Shown here piece after piece: positions 1 to 7,085 of a stretch of 8,604 nucleotides of DNA. Positions within the stretch are counted from its first letter, which is position 1. Each line of letters starts with the position of its first letter. The DNA is from Flavobacteriaceae bacterium (GTDB lineage Bacteria > Bacteroidota > Bacteroidia > Flavobacteriales > Flavobacteriaceae). The DNA is taken from the NCBI GenBank assembly GCA_003511845.1, contig DOIV01000221.1, positions 1 to 8,604 of the forward strand. The letters are read 5' to 3'. The notes beneath the pieces were generated by a model. The model was not told the origin of the DNA. It did not search any database and saw only the letters and a program-made list of their open reading frames with translations. A program made the translations under genes and the position numbers.

Positions 1-192
1 GAAGTGGTCGCTATTGAAATGATAACTATTATTCAAGCAATTGAATATTTGCAATTCCAAAACAAGGTATCTTCAAGTACAAAAAAGATGTTTGATGCTA
101 TTCGTAATCTAGTGCCAGCTTTCAAAGAAGATGTTGTTATGTACCCTTATGTCGGTGCTGTTAAAAAGTATTTAATGGAAACTAATAATTAA
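1..192 (+). CDS. Aromatic amino acid ammonia-lyase (HAL/TAL type), C-terminal fragment
   Basis: This is the 3' end of a gene that enters from the left edge: 63 codons are open from base 1 and end at TAA 190-192. A GTG at 4 and ATG at 19 are probably internal codons, not starts. The peptide is mostly helical, with an IE pair at visible residues 5-6 and QA at 12-13, then an SSS stretch and IR..VPAF.ED, which fits the C-terminal helical tail of histidine/phenylalanine/tyrosine ammonia-lyases (whole enzymes about 500-570 residues). The Ala-Ser-Gly triad that forms the MIO cofactor lies upstream and cannot be checked. In flexirubin and related clusters a lyase of this family deaminates tyrosine or phenylalanine to give the aryl-acrylic starter for the polyene, and the neighbours here support that role. 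Family call rests on a short tail plus context, so confidence is moderate. Confidence 0.68.
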   Translation, partial: EVVAIEMITIIQAIEYLQFQNKVSSSTKKMFDAIRNLVPAFKEDVVMYPYVGAVKKYLMETNN

Positions 193-195
193 TAT

Positions 196-225
196 CTTCT
201 AGGTTTTGTAGAGTCAGTTTTTTTT
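196..225 (+). terminator. Weak candidate stem-loop plus T8 tract after the lyase gene
   Basis: A 5-pair stem (197-201 with 209-213, one G-U pair, loop of 7) is followed four bases later by eight T residues (218-225), shortly after the lyase stop codon. The stem is short and holds a single G-C pair, so it would be a poor intrinsic terminator. It could only partly attenuate read-through into the WG-repeat gene, or be chance in AT-rich DNA. Confidence 0.2.
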
Positions 226-236
226 AATTAATTTAA
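206..236 (+). promoter_or_regulatory. Possible Bacteroidota-type promoter upstream of the WG-repeat gene
   Basis: A TTTG ending at 208 is followed after 20 bases by TAATTTAA (229-236). The Bacteroidota primary-sigma consensus is TTTG at -33 and TAnnTTTG at -7, so the -33 element matches and the -7 element matches only in part. It would give a 5' leader of about 20 bases before the ATG at 265. The match is imperfect in very AT-rich sequence and overlaps the candidate terminator, so it is only a suggestion. Confidence 0.2.
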
Positions 237-264
237 TACGTCTAATATTTAAAAAAATAATTCC

Positions 265-1404
265 ATGAAGAAAATAATTTTTATATTCGTAATGACCATC
301 ATCAGTCAATCTTTGATGGCTCAAAAAGCAGCGTTAGTAGCCCAAGGTAAAAAATTTGGTTTTATTAATGAAAAAGGAAATTGGCTAATAGAGCCAACCT
401 ATGTGAAAGCAGGTAGTTTTTCTGATAATGTAGCGGCTGTACTTAAAGATGGTAAATGGGGATTTATCAATGCTAATGGCGAAATTATTATTGAACCTAA
501 ATTTGATAAGGTAAAGGCATTTGATAGTGGATTGGCAGTTGTAACAAGCAATAAACGTTGGTTTTATATCAATAAGAAAGGCGAAGAAGTTGAAATGCCA
601 GCATCCGATAAGGTATACGACTTTATAGGAGGGGTAGCTTATATAAAAAGAGGTGAACTTACAGGTTTAATCAATGCAAATGGAGATGTGGTTCTTGAGC
701 CAAAATACACTAAAATACAAGCTTTTAGAAATGGACATGCTAAAGTAAGAGATGGCGAGCTTTGGGGATTGATTGATAAAAGTGGAAAAGTTGTTATAGA
801 ACCAATATATCAAGGTTTAGGTGTTTTTTCTGAAGGAATAATTACTGCAAAAAAAGGAGAAGCACAAGGTATAATTAGTAATGGAGCTTTTACTAAAGTG
901 GAAGGAGTTTTGAAAATTTGGGATTTCAGAAACGGTGAGGAGTTGACCTATGCAAATAATAAAGATAAAAAAGTTGGCTTTATCAATAGAAAAGGAGAAT
1001 GGGTTATTGAGCCAAAATATAAAAAAGTAAGAGCGTTTTCTAACGGATTAGCACCAGTAACTACTAATGGAAAACAATGGGGTTATATCAATGAAACTGG
1101 TGAAATGATAATTCCAGAAAAATTTAGAGATGCTGAACTGTTCAGTAAAGATGGCTTGGCTCCTGTAAAAGTCTCAAAAGCATGGGGTTTTATCAATAAA
1201 TCAGGAGAGATGGTAATTGAAGATAAATATGCTATCAGTACTTTTAGTCCTTTTTCTATGTTTTCAAAAGGAGCTGACAAAGGTTTTGTTGATGGATTGG
1301 TTAGAGTTGGTCTAAAGAAAAAATGGGGCTTTATGGATACCAAAGGTAATTTGCTAAAAGATACTTGGTTTGATAGAGCTGAACCTTTTGTTAAAATAAA
1401 ATAG
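265..1404 (+). CDS. Secreted WG-repeat protein
   Basis: This 379-residue protein begins with a signal peptide (KK, a hydrophobic core to about residue 16, likely cleavage after LMA at 17-19; no lipobox Cys). The rest is about ten repeats of roughly 30-40 residues with the pattern WGFIN..G..(V/I)IEP.(Y/F)..V..F, starting near residues 31, 65, 99, 132, 167, 201, 236, 272, 307 and 354. Repeats 3, 6 and 9 are degenerate or have inserts (W99-F100 in place of WG; no WG in repeat 6; a longer spacer at 322-337). This is the WG beta-repeat family, common in Bacteroidota, with no settled biochemical function; a periplasmic or surface binding role is often assumed. It lies inside the pigment cluster but is set off by gaps of 72 and 76 bases, unlike the close packing downstream, so it may be transcribed partly on its own. 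A role in pigment export or placement is speculation. Confidence 0.9.
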   Translation: MKKIIFIFVMTIISQSLMAQKAALVAQGKKFGFINEKGNWLIEPTYVKAGSFSDNVAAVLKDGKWGFINANGEIIIEPKFDKVKAFDSGLAVVTSNKRWFYINKKGEEVEMPASDKVYDFIGGVAYIKRGELTGLINANGDVVLEPKYTKIQAFRNGHAKVRDGELWGLIDKSGKVVIEPIYQGLGVFSEGIITAKKGEAQGIISNGAFTKVEGVLKIWDFRNGEELTYANNKDKKVGFINRKGEWVIEPKYKKVRAFSNGLAPVTTNGKQWGYINETGEMIIPEKFRDAELFSKDGLAPVKVSKAWGFINKSGEMVIEDKYAISTFSPFSMFSKGADKGFVDGLVRVGLKKKWGFMDTKGNLLKDTWFDRAEPFVKIK

Positions 1405-1480
1405 TACAGAGTGTTAAGAGGGTAAGCGAAATGGTGAGAATATGTTTTCGATTTAATAAAATAGTAAAGAAAAAAGAGTT

Positions 1481-2212
1481 ATGAAATGTGCACTAGTTAC
1501 TGGTGGGTCAAGAGGTATTGGTAAAGCAATTTGCACAAAATTAGCTGAAGATACAAGCTATCATATTTTAATCAATTACCATTCAAATAAGACAGAGGCT
1601 GAAAACACTTTAAAGCTGGTTAAAGAACTAGGCAATACAGGTGAAATTATTCAGTTTGATGTCGCTAATGCGGATGCCGTAAAAAATGCCTTAGATCAAT
1701 GGATGCAAAATAATGAAGGAGCAATAATTGAGGTGATAGTCAATAATGCAGGAATCACAAAAGATGGCTTGTTTATGTGGATGCCTGCTGAAGATTGGCA
1801 TCAAGTAATCAATACCAGTTTAAACGGATTTTTTAATGTTACCAATCATCTAATACAAAAAATGTTGAGTAATAGATACGGTAGAATTATAAATATCGTT
1901 TCTGTTTCTGGAGTCAAAGGCACTCCAGGGCAAACCAATTATTCGGCAGCAAAAGGTGCCGTTGTAGCTGCAACAAAAGCATTGGCTCAAGAAGTTGGAA
2001 AACGTAAAATCACCGTAAATGCAGTAGCTCCTGGGTTTGTCAATTCAGACATGACTGCAAATTTAGATGAAAAAGAATTGAAAAAAATGATACCAGTCAA
2101 TAGGTTTGGAGAAGCTGAAGAAGTGGCTGACTTGGTGTCCTTTTTAGCATCAAAAAAAGCATCCTATATTACAGGAGAAGTTATAAATATTAATGGAGGA
2201 ATTTATTCTTAA
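1481..2212 (+). CDS. 3-oxoacyl-ACP reductase, FabG/ApeQ-like short-chain dehydrogenase
   Basis: A 243-residue classical SDR, the usual FabG length. It shows the dinucleotide-binding TGGSRGIG (residues 7-14), D60-V61, NNAG at 88-91, the catalytic S141, Y154 and K158 (Ser-to-Tyr spacing of 13 as in E. coli FabG), and a C-terminal NGG at 238-240. It should reduce 3-oxoacyl-ACP to 3-hydroxyacyl-ACP with NADPH in the cytoplasm, the ketoreduction step of each polyene extension. The SVSG...GQ.NYSAAK stretch resembles the aryl polyene ketoreductase ApeQ. One oddity: where FabG proteins have the tetrad Asn (as in DTNL or ETNL) this protein reads NTSL, so Ser113 sits at the aligned position, with N111 and N115 close by. 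ATG 1481 follows an A/G-rich run (1466-1478). The next gene starts eight bases after the stop, which indicates an operon. The pathway role is inferred from the neighbours. Confidence 0.94.
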   Translation: MKCALVTGGSRGIGKAICTKLAEDTSYHILINYHSNKTEAENTLKLVKELGNTGEIIQFDVANADAVKNALDQWMQNNEGAIIEVIVNNAGITKDGLFMWMPAEDWHQVINTSLNGFFNVTNHLIQKMLSNRYGRIINIVSVSGVKGTPGQTNYSAAKGAVVAATKALAQEVGKRKITVNAVAPGFVNSDMTANLDEKELKKMIPVNRFGEAEEVADLVSFLASKKASYITGEVININGGIYS

Positions 2213-2220
2213 GGTATAAA

Positions 2221-3441
2221 ATGAAGAGAGTTGTAATTACAGGTATGGGTATTTACTCTTGTATAGGGAGTAATTTAGAAGAGGTTAAAGCATCACTTTA
2301 CGCAGGTAAATCAGGAATAGTATTTGATCAAGATCGTAAAGATTTTGGATATAGATCGGCATTAACTGGGGCAGTTGAAACACCCAATTTAAAAAAAATA
2401 TTGACCAGAAGACAGCGTATTAGCATGGGTGAAGAAGCTCAATATGCGTACTTGGCAACAGTCGAAGCATTAGAAAACGCAGGTGTTAGTCAAGATTTTT
2501 TAGATAAAAATGAAGTTGGTATTCTATTTGGTAATGATAGTACAGCACGGTCAATCATTGAATCTATTGATATTGTAAGAGAAAAAATGGATACTACTTT
2601 GGTGGGCTCAGGTGCTATTTTTAAGAGTATGAATTCAACGGTTACCATGAATTTAGCTACTATTTTTAAACTGAAAGGCATCAATTTAACTGTCAGTGCT
2701 GCCTGTGCAAGTGGATCTCATTCGGTTGGTCTAGGTTTTCATTTGATTAAAAGTGGTCTGCAAGATATGATTATTTGCGGAGGTGCTCAAGAAGTAAATA
2801 AATTTGCAATGGGTAGCTTTGATGGTTTGGGTGTTTTTTCTACTAATGAAAATCCCATAAAAGCATCAAGACCTTTTGATAAAAACAGAGACGGACTCAT
2901 ACCAAGTGGTGGTGGAGCTTCTTTGATTCTTGAAAGTTATGAATCTGCTATAAGTAGAGGAGCTACAATTTTAGGTGAAGTAGTCGGTTACGGATTTTCA
3001 TCAAATGGTGAACATATTTCTACGCCTAATGTTGATGGTCCATTTAGAGCTATGAAAAAGGCCTTAGACCAAGCTAGTGTATTGCCTGAACAGATTGATT
3101 ATGTAAATGCTCACGCTACATCAACGCCTGTTGGAGACCAAAATGAAGCCAAAGCGATTCATGCTGTTTTTGAAAATAGTTCTCCGTATGTGAGCTCTAC
3201 CAAATCTATGACAGGGCATGAATGTTGGATGGCTGGTGCAAGTGAGATTATTTACTCCATGTTAATGATGGAAAATTCATTTATTGCACCCAATATAAAT
3301 TTAGAAGAAACGGATGAAGATTCCGCTAAATTAAATTTAGTCAAACAAACTATTAATAAAAAAATTGACGTATTTTTGTCGAATTCTTTCGGATTTGGAG
3401 GTACCAATTCGGCAATAGTTGTTAAAAAATTTAAAGAGTAG
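2221..3441 (+). CDS. Beta-ketoacyl-ACP synthase, FabB/KAS I-like
   Basis: A 406-residue thiolase-fold condensing enzyme, the same length as E. coli FabB and aligning with it from MKRVVITGMG onward. The nucleophile is C162 in SAACASGSH, with H298 (NAHATSTPVGD), K328 and H333 (TKSMTGH), and the GFGGTN loop at 391-396. Because Cys is present it is a working ketosynthase and not a chain-length factor. It should perform decarboxylative Claisen condensation of malonyl-ACP onto the growing acyl chain, here probably the aryl polyene. After TGH the usual SLGAAG reads ECWMAG (334-339), placing bulky residues beside the active site. In aryl polyene systems the ketosynthase ApeO pairs with the chain-length factor ApeC; no such partner is visible here, so it may lie outside the window or this enzyme may act as a homodimer. 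It is tightly linked to the ketoreductase (8 bases) and the ACP (6 bases). Confidence 0.95.
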   Translation: MKRVVITGMGIYSCIGSNLEEVKASLYAGKSGIVFDQDRKDFGYRSALTGAVETPNLKKILTRRQRISMGEEAQYAYLATVEALENAGVSQDFLDKNEVGILFGNDSTARSIIESIDIVREKMDTTLVGSGAIFKSMNSTVTMNLATIFKLKGINLTVSAACASGSHSVGLGFHLIKSGLQDMIICGGAQEVNKFAMGSFDGLGVFSTNENPIKASRPFDKNRDGLIPSGGGASLILESYESAISRGATILGEVVGYGFSSNGEHISTPNVDGPFRAMKKALDQASVLPEQIDYVNAHATSTPVGDQNEAKAIHAVFENSSPYVSSTKSMTGHECWMAGASEIIYSMLMMENSFIAPNINLEETDEDSAKLNLVKQTINKKIDVFLSNSFGFGGTNSAIVVKKFKE

Positions 3442-3447
3442 TAGCAA

Positions 3448-3690
3448 ATGGGCAAGGATGAAATTATTAGTAAAATTAATGATTTTCTTATCGATGAATT
3501 TGAAGTAGAAGCTGAGGATATTAAACCAGACGCTAATTTAAAAGAAACGTTAGAATTGGATAGCTTAGATTATGTTGACTTAGTCGTTGCTGTAGAATCT
3601 AATTTTGGAGTCAAACTAAAAGCTGAAGACTTTTCTAAAGTAAACACACTTCAAAATTTTTACGATTTAATCCATCAGAAAATGAATTAA
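3448..3690 (+). CDS. Acyl carrier protein
   Basis: An 80-residue acidic helical protein of normal ACP length. The LDSLDYVDL motif places the 4'-phosphopantetheine attachment Ser at residue 39 (D38-S39-L40), followed by the acidic recognition helix (DYVDLVVAVE) and a C-terminal helix ending in HQKMN. It carries acyl thioesters between the ketosynthase, reductase, dehydratase-like proteins and acyltransferase encoded around it. Its place between the polyene-type genes (ketoreductase, ketosynthase) and darA-darB leaves open whether it serves the polyene arm, the resorcinol arm (Pseudomonas dar clusters also carry an ACP, darC) or both. ATG 3448 lies six bases after the ketosynthase stop, pointing to coupled translation. 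Confidence 0.95.
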   Translation: MGKDEIISKINDFLIDEFEVEAEDIKPDANLKETLELDSLDYVDLVVAVESNFGVKLKAEDFSKVNTLQNFYDLIHQKMN

Positions 3691-3701
3691 ATTATTGTTC
3701 A

Positions 3702-4574
3702 ATGGCTCAATGGGAAGGCAAATCTAGAGGTACAGTAGTCGGCTATAGAATATTTATTTTTTTTATAAAAAATTTGGGCTTAGGCTCTGCATACTTCATC
3801 TTATATTTTGTTGCTTTTTATTTTTTATTTTTTTCTCCAAAAGGAACCAAAGCATCTTATTCTTATTTTAAAAACAAGTTACACTATTCAAGCCTAAAAA
3901 GTTTAATTAGTGTATATCGAAGCTATTATAGATTCGGACAAACTATTATCGATAAAATTGCAATTAGATCAGGGCTTCGAGATAAATTTACCTATGAGTT
4001 TGATGGCGGAGAAAAGATAATTGAAATACTACAGGAAAATAGAGGAGGTATACTGATTAGTGCTCACGTTGGTAATTTTGAAATTGCTGAGTATTTTTTT
4101 AAAGAAGCTAAAATCAATTCACAAATAAATATTATTACTACAGATCAAGAACATGGTGATATTAAAGCTTATTTAGAATTGAAAACGAACAGTTCAAGTG
4201 TTAAACTTATTTTGGTAAAAGAAGATTTATCACATATATTTGAAATCAATAACGCTTTGCGTAATAATCAATTGATTTGCTTTACAGGTGATCGGTATTT
4301 TGAGGAAACACGGTGTATGACAGAAAAATTATTTGGTGAGGATGCGAAATTTCCTGCGGGGCCATTTTTATTGGCATCACGCTTAAAAGTCCCAGTAGCG
4401 TTTGTGTATGTTATGAAAGAAACCAAAACGCATTACCATTTATATACACGTATCGCTAAAGCTAAAAACAGAGATACTCAAGGGTTATTGCAAAATTACA
4501 CCCAAAGTATAGAGTGGATTTTAAAACAATATCCGTTACAATGGTTTAATTATTTTGATTTCTGGAAAAACTAA
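3702..4574 (+). CDS. LpxL/HtrB-like lysophospholipid-type acyltransferase
   Basis: A 290-residue member of the lipid A biosynthesis acyltransferase family, near the usual length of about 290-310. It has a hydrophobic, probably membrane-embedded segment at about 18-45, the catalytic HX4E motif (H122-VGNF-E127), a GDR at 196-198 and the FPAGPFLLASRLKVPV stretch (217-232) typical of the family. LpxL enzymes move an acyl chain from ACP to a lipid hydroxyl at the inner membrane. Here, between the ACP gene and darA, the likely job is to esterify the dialkylresorcinol hydroxyl with the aryl polyene carboxyl, the final join in flexirubin-type pigments. That role is inferred from context; a lipid A late acyltransferase is less likely so deep in a pigment operon. 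The gene starts 11 bases after the ACP stop and ends three bases before darA. Confidence 0.88.
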   Translation: MAQWEGKSRGTVVGYRIFIFFIKNLGLGSAYFILYFVAFYFLFFSPKGTKASYSYFKNKLHYSSLKSLISVYRSYYRFGQTIIDKIAIRSGLRDKFTYEFDGGEKIIEILQENRGGILISAHVGNFEIAEYFFKEAKINSQINIITTDQEHGDIKAYLELKTNSSSVKLILVKEDLSHIFEINNALRNNQLICFTGDRYFEETRCMTEKLFGEDAKFPAGPFLLASRLKVPVAFVYVMKETKTHYHLYTRIAKAKNRDTQGLLQNYTQSIEWILKQYPLQWFNYFDFWKN

Positions 4575-4577
4575 TTT

Positions 4578-5504
4578 ATGAAAAATGTTTTAGTCGTTTA
4601 TTATACACAATCTGGTCAATTGCTTGAGATTGCTAAAAATGTAGTTTCAACATTAGAGATTTCAAGTGAAATTTCAGTAACGTACCATCAAATTAAGCCA
4701 GTTAAAAAATATGATTTCCCTTGGGAAAAGGAAACTTTTTTTGATGTTTTTCCTGAGTCTTTTTTACAAATTCCTTGTAAATTAGAAGAGCCACAGCCAG
4801 AAGTGCTATCAAAAAAATACGATTTAGTTATTTTAGCATACCAAATTTGGTATTTAACACCATCAATCCCAATCAATTCATTTTTAAAATCAGAAACAGC
4901 AAAACAGTTGTTAAAAGATACGCCTGTTGTTACTGTAATTGGCTGTAGAAATATGTGGATTCAAGCTCAAGAAAAAATGAAGGTATTGCTTCAAGAAGTT
5001 CAAGCAAAATTAGTGGGTAATATAGTTTTAGTAGACAGACATATCAATCATATAAGTGTAATAACCATTGAAAAATGGATGTTTAGTGGTAAAAAAGAAT
5101 CTTATTTAGGAGTGTTTCCAAAGCCAGGTGTTTCTCAAAAAGACATTGATGAAGCAACAAAGTTTGGTAAGCCAATTTTAAAAGATTTGTTGCAAGGAGA
5201 CTATAAAAATTTGCAATATAACTTGCTGAAAATAGGTGCTGTAAAAGTAAAACCTTTTTTAGTATTGGTTGACAAAAGAGCGAATGTTCTCTTTGGTAAA
5301 TGGGCAAATTTGATTATTAAAAAAGGAAAGCCAGGAGAGAAAAAACGGTTAAAATGGATAGGCTATTTTAATAAATATCTAAAATTTGCAATTTGGTGTG
5401 TTGCACCAATTGTTTTTATTGTATTTTTGTTAACTTATTTGCCTTTTTTAGGACAAATAAAAAAAGACCAAAAGTATTATGCGTCTGTTGACCAAAAATT
5501 GTAG
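4578..5504 (+). CDS. darA: Dialkylresorcinol biosynthesis aromatase DarA
   Basis: A 308-residue protein with the features of bacterial DarA: a flavodoxin-like start (VLVVYYTQSGQL, 4-15, the phosphate-loop region), the FPW..ETFFDVFPES block (47-61), YDLVILAYQIWYL.PSIPI (81-99), VTVIGCRNMW.QAQEK (118-133), and WM.SGKK near 167-173. DarA is reported to aromatise the 1,3-cyclohexanedione made by DarB to a 2,5-dialkylresorcinol; the flavodoxin-like fold suggests a flavin-dependent oxidation, which is inference. The C-terminal part has a clear hydrophobic helix at about 269-290 with basic residues on both sides, so the enzyme is probably membrane-anchored. ATG 4578 lies three bases after the acyltransferase stop and darB follows nine bases after its own stop, the usual darA-darB pairing. 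Older annotations call it a dialkylresorcinol condensing enzyme. Confidence 0.92.
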   Translation: MKNVLVVYYTQSGQLLEIAKNVVSTLEISSEISVTYHQIKPVKKYDFPWEKETFFDVFPESFLQIPCKLEEPQPEVLSKKYDLVILAYQIWYLTPSIPINSFLKSETAKQLLKDTPVVTVIGCRNMWIQAQEKMKVLLQEVQAKLVGNIVLVDRHINHISVITIEKWMFSGKKESYLGVFPKPGVSQKDIDEATKFGKPILKDLLQGDYKNLQYNLLKIGAVKVKPFLVLVDKRANVLFGKWANLIIKKGKPGEKKRLKWIGYFNKYLKFAIWCVAPIVFIVFLLTYLPFLGQIKKDQKYYASVDQKL

Positions 5505-5513
5505 AACTAAATA

Positions 5514-6647
5514 ATGAAAGACGTTTACATAACGAGAATTGCAAAATATTTACCTAATAAGCCAGTTTCTAATGATGAAATGGAAGAGAAATTAGGGTTT
5601 TTAAACGGTAAAACTTCCAAGGCAAGGCGTATTGTTTTGCGAAATAATAGAATCGTAAATAGGTATTATGCTATTGATGATCAAGGTAATATTACCCATA
5701 ACAATGCTCAATTGACCAAAGAAGCTGTTGAATTGTTATGCGATGATGAATTTACCACAAATGATATTGAATTACTTTCTTGTGGCACTTCTAGTCCAGA
5801 TCAAATATTACCATCACATACAGCAATGGTTCATGGTTTTTTAAAAAACAGAAATTTAGAAATTAATTCGCCTTCGGGTGCTTGTTGTTCGGGTATGAAT
5901 GCTTTAAAATATGGTTTTATGGCCATAAAATCTGAACAAGTAACTAATGCCGTTTGTGCAGGTTCAGAACGAACTTCTTCTTGGATGATGTCAAATACCT
6001 TTGAAGATGAAATCAATCATTTAAAAGAATTAGAAGAACAACCTATCATTGCATTTAATAAAGATTTTTTACGTTGGATGCTTTCTGACGGAGCAGGAGC
6101 TTTTTTATTAGAAAGTAAGCCAAAAGGAGAATTTCCTTTAAAAATAGAATGGATGGAAGGTTTTTCTTATGCACATGAGTTAGAAACCTGTATGTATGCT
6201 GGAGCCGATAAATTAGAGAATGGTTTTTTAAAACCTTGGAGTGAATATCCTGCTCATCAATGGAGTGAGAAATCATTGTTTGCAATGAAGCAAGACGTAA
6301 AGTTGTTGGGAGAAAACATTTTAGTAAAAGGTGTTGAAAGCTTAAAGAAATCTATTGAAAAACATCAAATAACACCATCAGAAATTACGTATTACTTACC
6401 CCATGTGTCTTCATACTATTTTAAAGAGAAACTGTATGAAGAAATGATTGCTCAAGGGGTTGAGATTCCTTATGAAAGATGGTTTATGAATTTAGATCAA
6501 ATTGGGAATGTTGGGGCGGCTTCAATATATATTATGGTAGAAGAATTAGTTGCGTCCGGCAAGTTAAAAAAAGGTGATAAGCTCTTATTATCTGTACCTG
6601 AAAGTGCTAGATTTTCTTATATGTATACACTTTTAACCGTTTGTTAA
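5514..6647 (+). CDS. darB: Dialkylresorcinol-forming ketosynthase DarB (KAS III family)
   Basis: A 377-residue FabH-like condensing enzyme with the Cys-His-Asn triad: C125 in GACCSGMNA, H297 in YLPHVSS and N332 in QIGNVGAAS. The N-terminal KTSKARRIVLRNN...RYYAID block (33-55) and the THNNAQLT motif (61-68) are the DarB signature and separate it from housekeeping FabH, which is about 320 residues. DarB joins a beta-ketoacyl thioester and an alpha,beta-unsaturated acyl thioester by Michael addition and Claisen closure to give a 2,5-dialkyl-1,3-cyclohexanedione, the substrate of DarA. The two Cys residues in a row (124-125) could confuse active-site assignment; the one in CSG matches the family. 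ATG 5514 is nine bases after darA, and the stop codon directly abuts the next ATG, so translation is probably coupled. Confidence 0.95.
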   Translation: MKDVYITRIAKYLPNKPVSNDEMEEKLGFLNGKTSKARRIVLRNNRIVNRYYAIDDQGNITHNNAQLTKEAVELLCDDEFTTNDIELLSCGTSSPDQILPSHTAMVHGFLKNRNLEINSPSGACCSGMNALKYGFMAIKSEQVTNAVCAGSERTSSWMMSNTFEDEINHLKELEEQPIIAFNKDFLRWMLSDGAGAFLLESKPKGEFPLKIEWMEGFSYAHELETCMYAGADKLENGFLKPWSEYPAHQWSEKSLFAMKQDVKLLGENILVKGVESLKKSIEKHQITPSEITYYLPHVSSYYFKEKLYEEMIAQGVEIPYERWFMNLDQIGNVGAASIYIMVEELVASGKLKKGDKLLLSVPESARFSYMYTLLTVC

Positions 6648-7085
6648 ATGGAAATTTTTGAGCCAAACATTCCGAATAACATTGTTATTGGAGGCTTAAT
6701 ACCTCAAAAATATCCTTTTGTAATGGTAGATGAACTGTTGCATTATTCTCACAAAGCTGTAGTCTCTAGTTTGACAATATCAGCAGATAATATTTTTACT
6801 AAAAGTAATACTTTTACTGAACCAGGTTTGATAGAGCATATGGCACAAACTGTTGCCTTACATACGGGTTATCAATTTTTTTTGCTAAACAAACCTGCTC
6901 CAACTGGTTATATAGGCTCTATAAAAAGTGTAGAAATCCTTAAATTACCAAGGTTAAATGACAGGTTAATTACTACAGTTACCGTTTTACACGAAATTAT
7001 GGGCGTTACCTTAGTAAATATTGTGGTAACTTTAAGCGGTGAAACAATCGCTACTAGTGAAATGAAAACCGTGATAGCCAAATAA
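6648..7085 (+). CDS. Hot-dog fold dehydratase-like protein 1 (ApeP/FabZ-like)
   Basis: A 145-residue single hot-dog protein, close to FabZ in length. It shows IPQKYPFVMVDELL (18-31) matching FabZ LPHRYPFLLVD, the central GLIEHMAQT (60-68) with E63 at the FabZ catalytic Glu position, and GYIGSIKSVEILKLP.LND (87-105) matching the later strands. The FabZ loop GHFPGKPIFPG, which carries the catalytic His, is shortened to NTFTEPG, so no His sits there. This arrangement resembles ApeP-type dehydratases of aryl polyene clusters, which work with a partner subunit. Expected role: dehydration of 3-hydroxyacyl-ACP to the trans-2-enoyl (polyene) intermediate, alone or as part of a heterodimer with the next gene product. 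ATG 6648 follows the darB TAA with no gap. A purely structural role is possible. Confidence 0.83.
   Translation: MEIFEPNIPNNIVIGGLIPQKYPFVMVDELLHYSHKAVVSSLTISADNIFTKSNTFTEPGLIEHMAQTVALHTGYQFFLLNKPAPTGYIGSIKSVEILKLPRLNDRLITTVTVLHEIMGVTLVNIVVTLSGETIATSEMKTVIAK

Noticed and set aside
4..192. Stand-alone 62-residue protein starting at GTG 4
   Set aside because: The frame is open through base 1 and the sequence resembles the tail of an ammonia-lyase, so it is taken as the 3' end of a longer gene.
1083..1343. Open frame of 86 codons on the minus strand within the WG-repeat gene
   Set aside because: It lies wholly within a clearly real gene and has no recognisable domain. The other minus-strand frames (for example 2490-2684, 5083-5307, 6055-6285, 7103-7366) were rejected for the same reason.
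265..1404. DNA repeat array or CRISPR-like structure in the WG-repeat gene
   Set aside because: The periodicity is at protein level (WG repeats of about 30-40 residues); the nucleotide copies have diverged and there are no identical repeats with spacers.
1411..1480. Bacteroidota-type promoter before the ketoreductase
   Set aside because: TATGTTTT at 1441-1448 is close to TAnnTTTG, but no TTG lies at the right distance upstream, so support is too weak.
6648..7085. First dehydratase-like gene as a pseudogene fragment of a fused protein truncated by the TAA
   Set aside because: Each half is a complete hot-dog domain of normal length with its own conserved start and end, so two separate genes fit better than a broken fusion.
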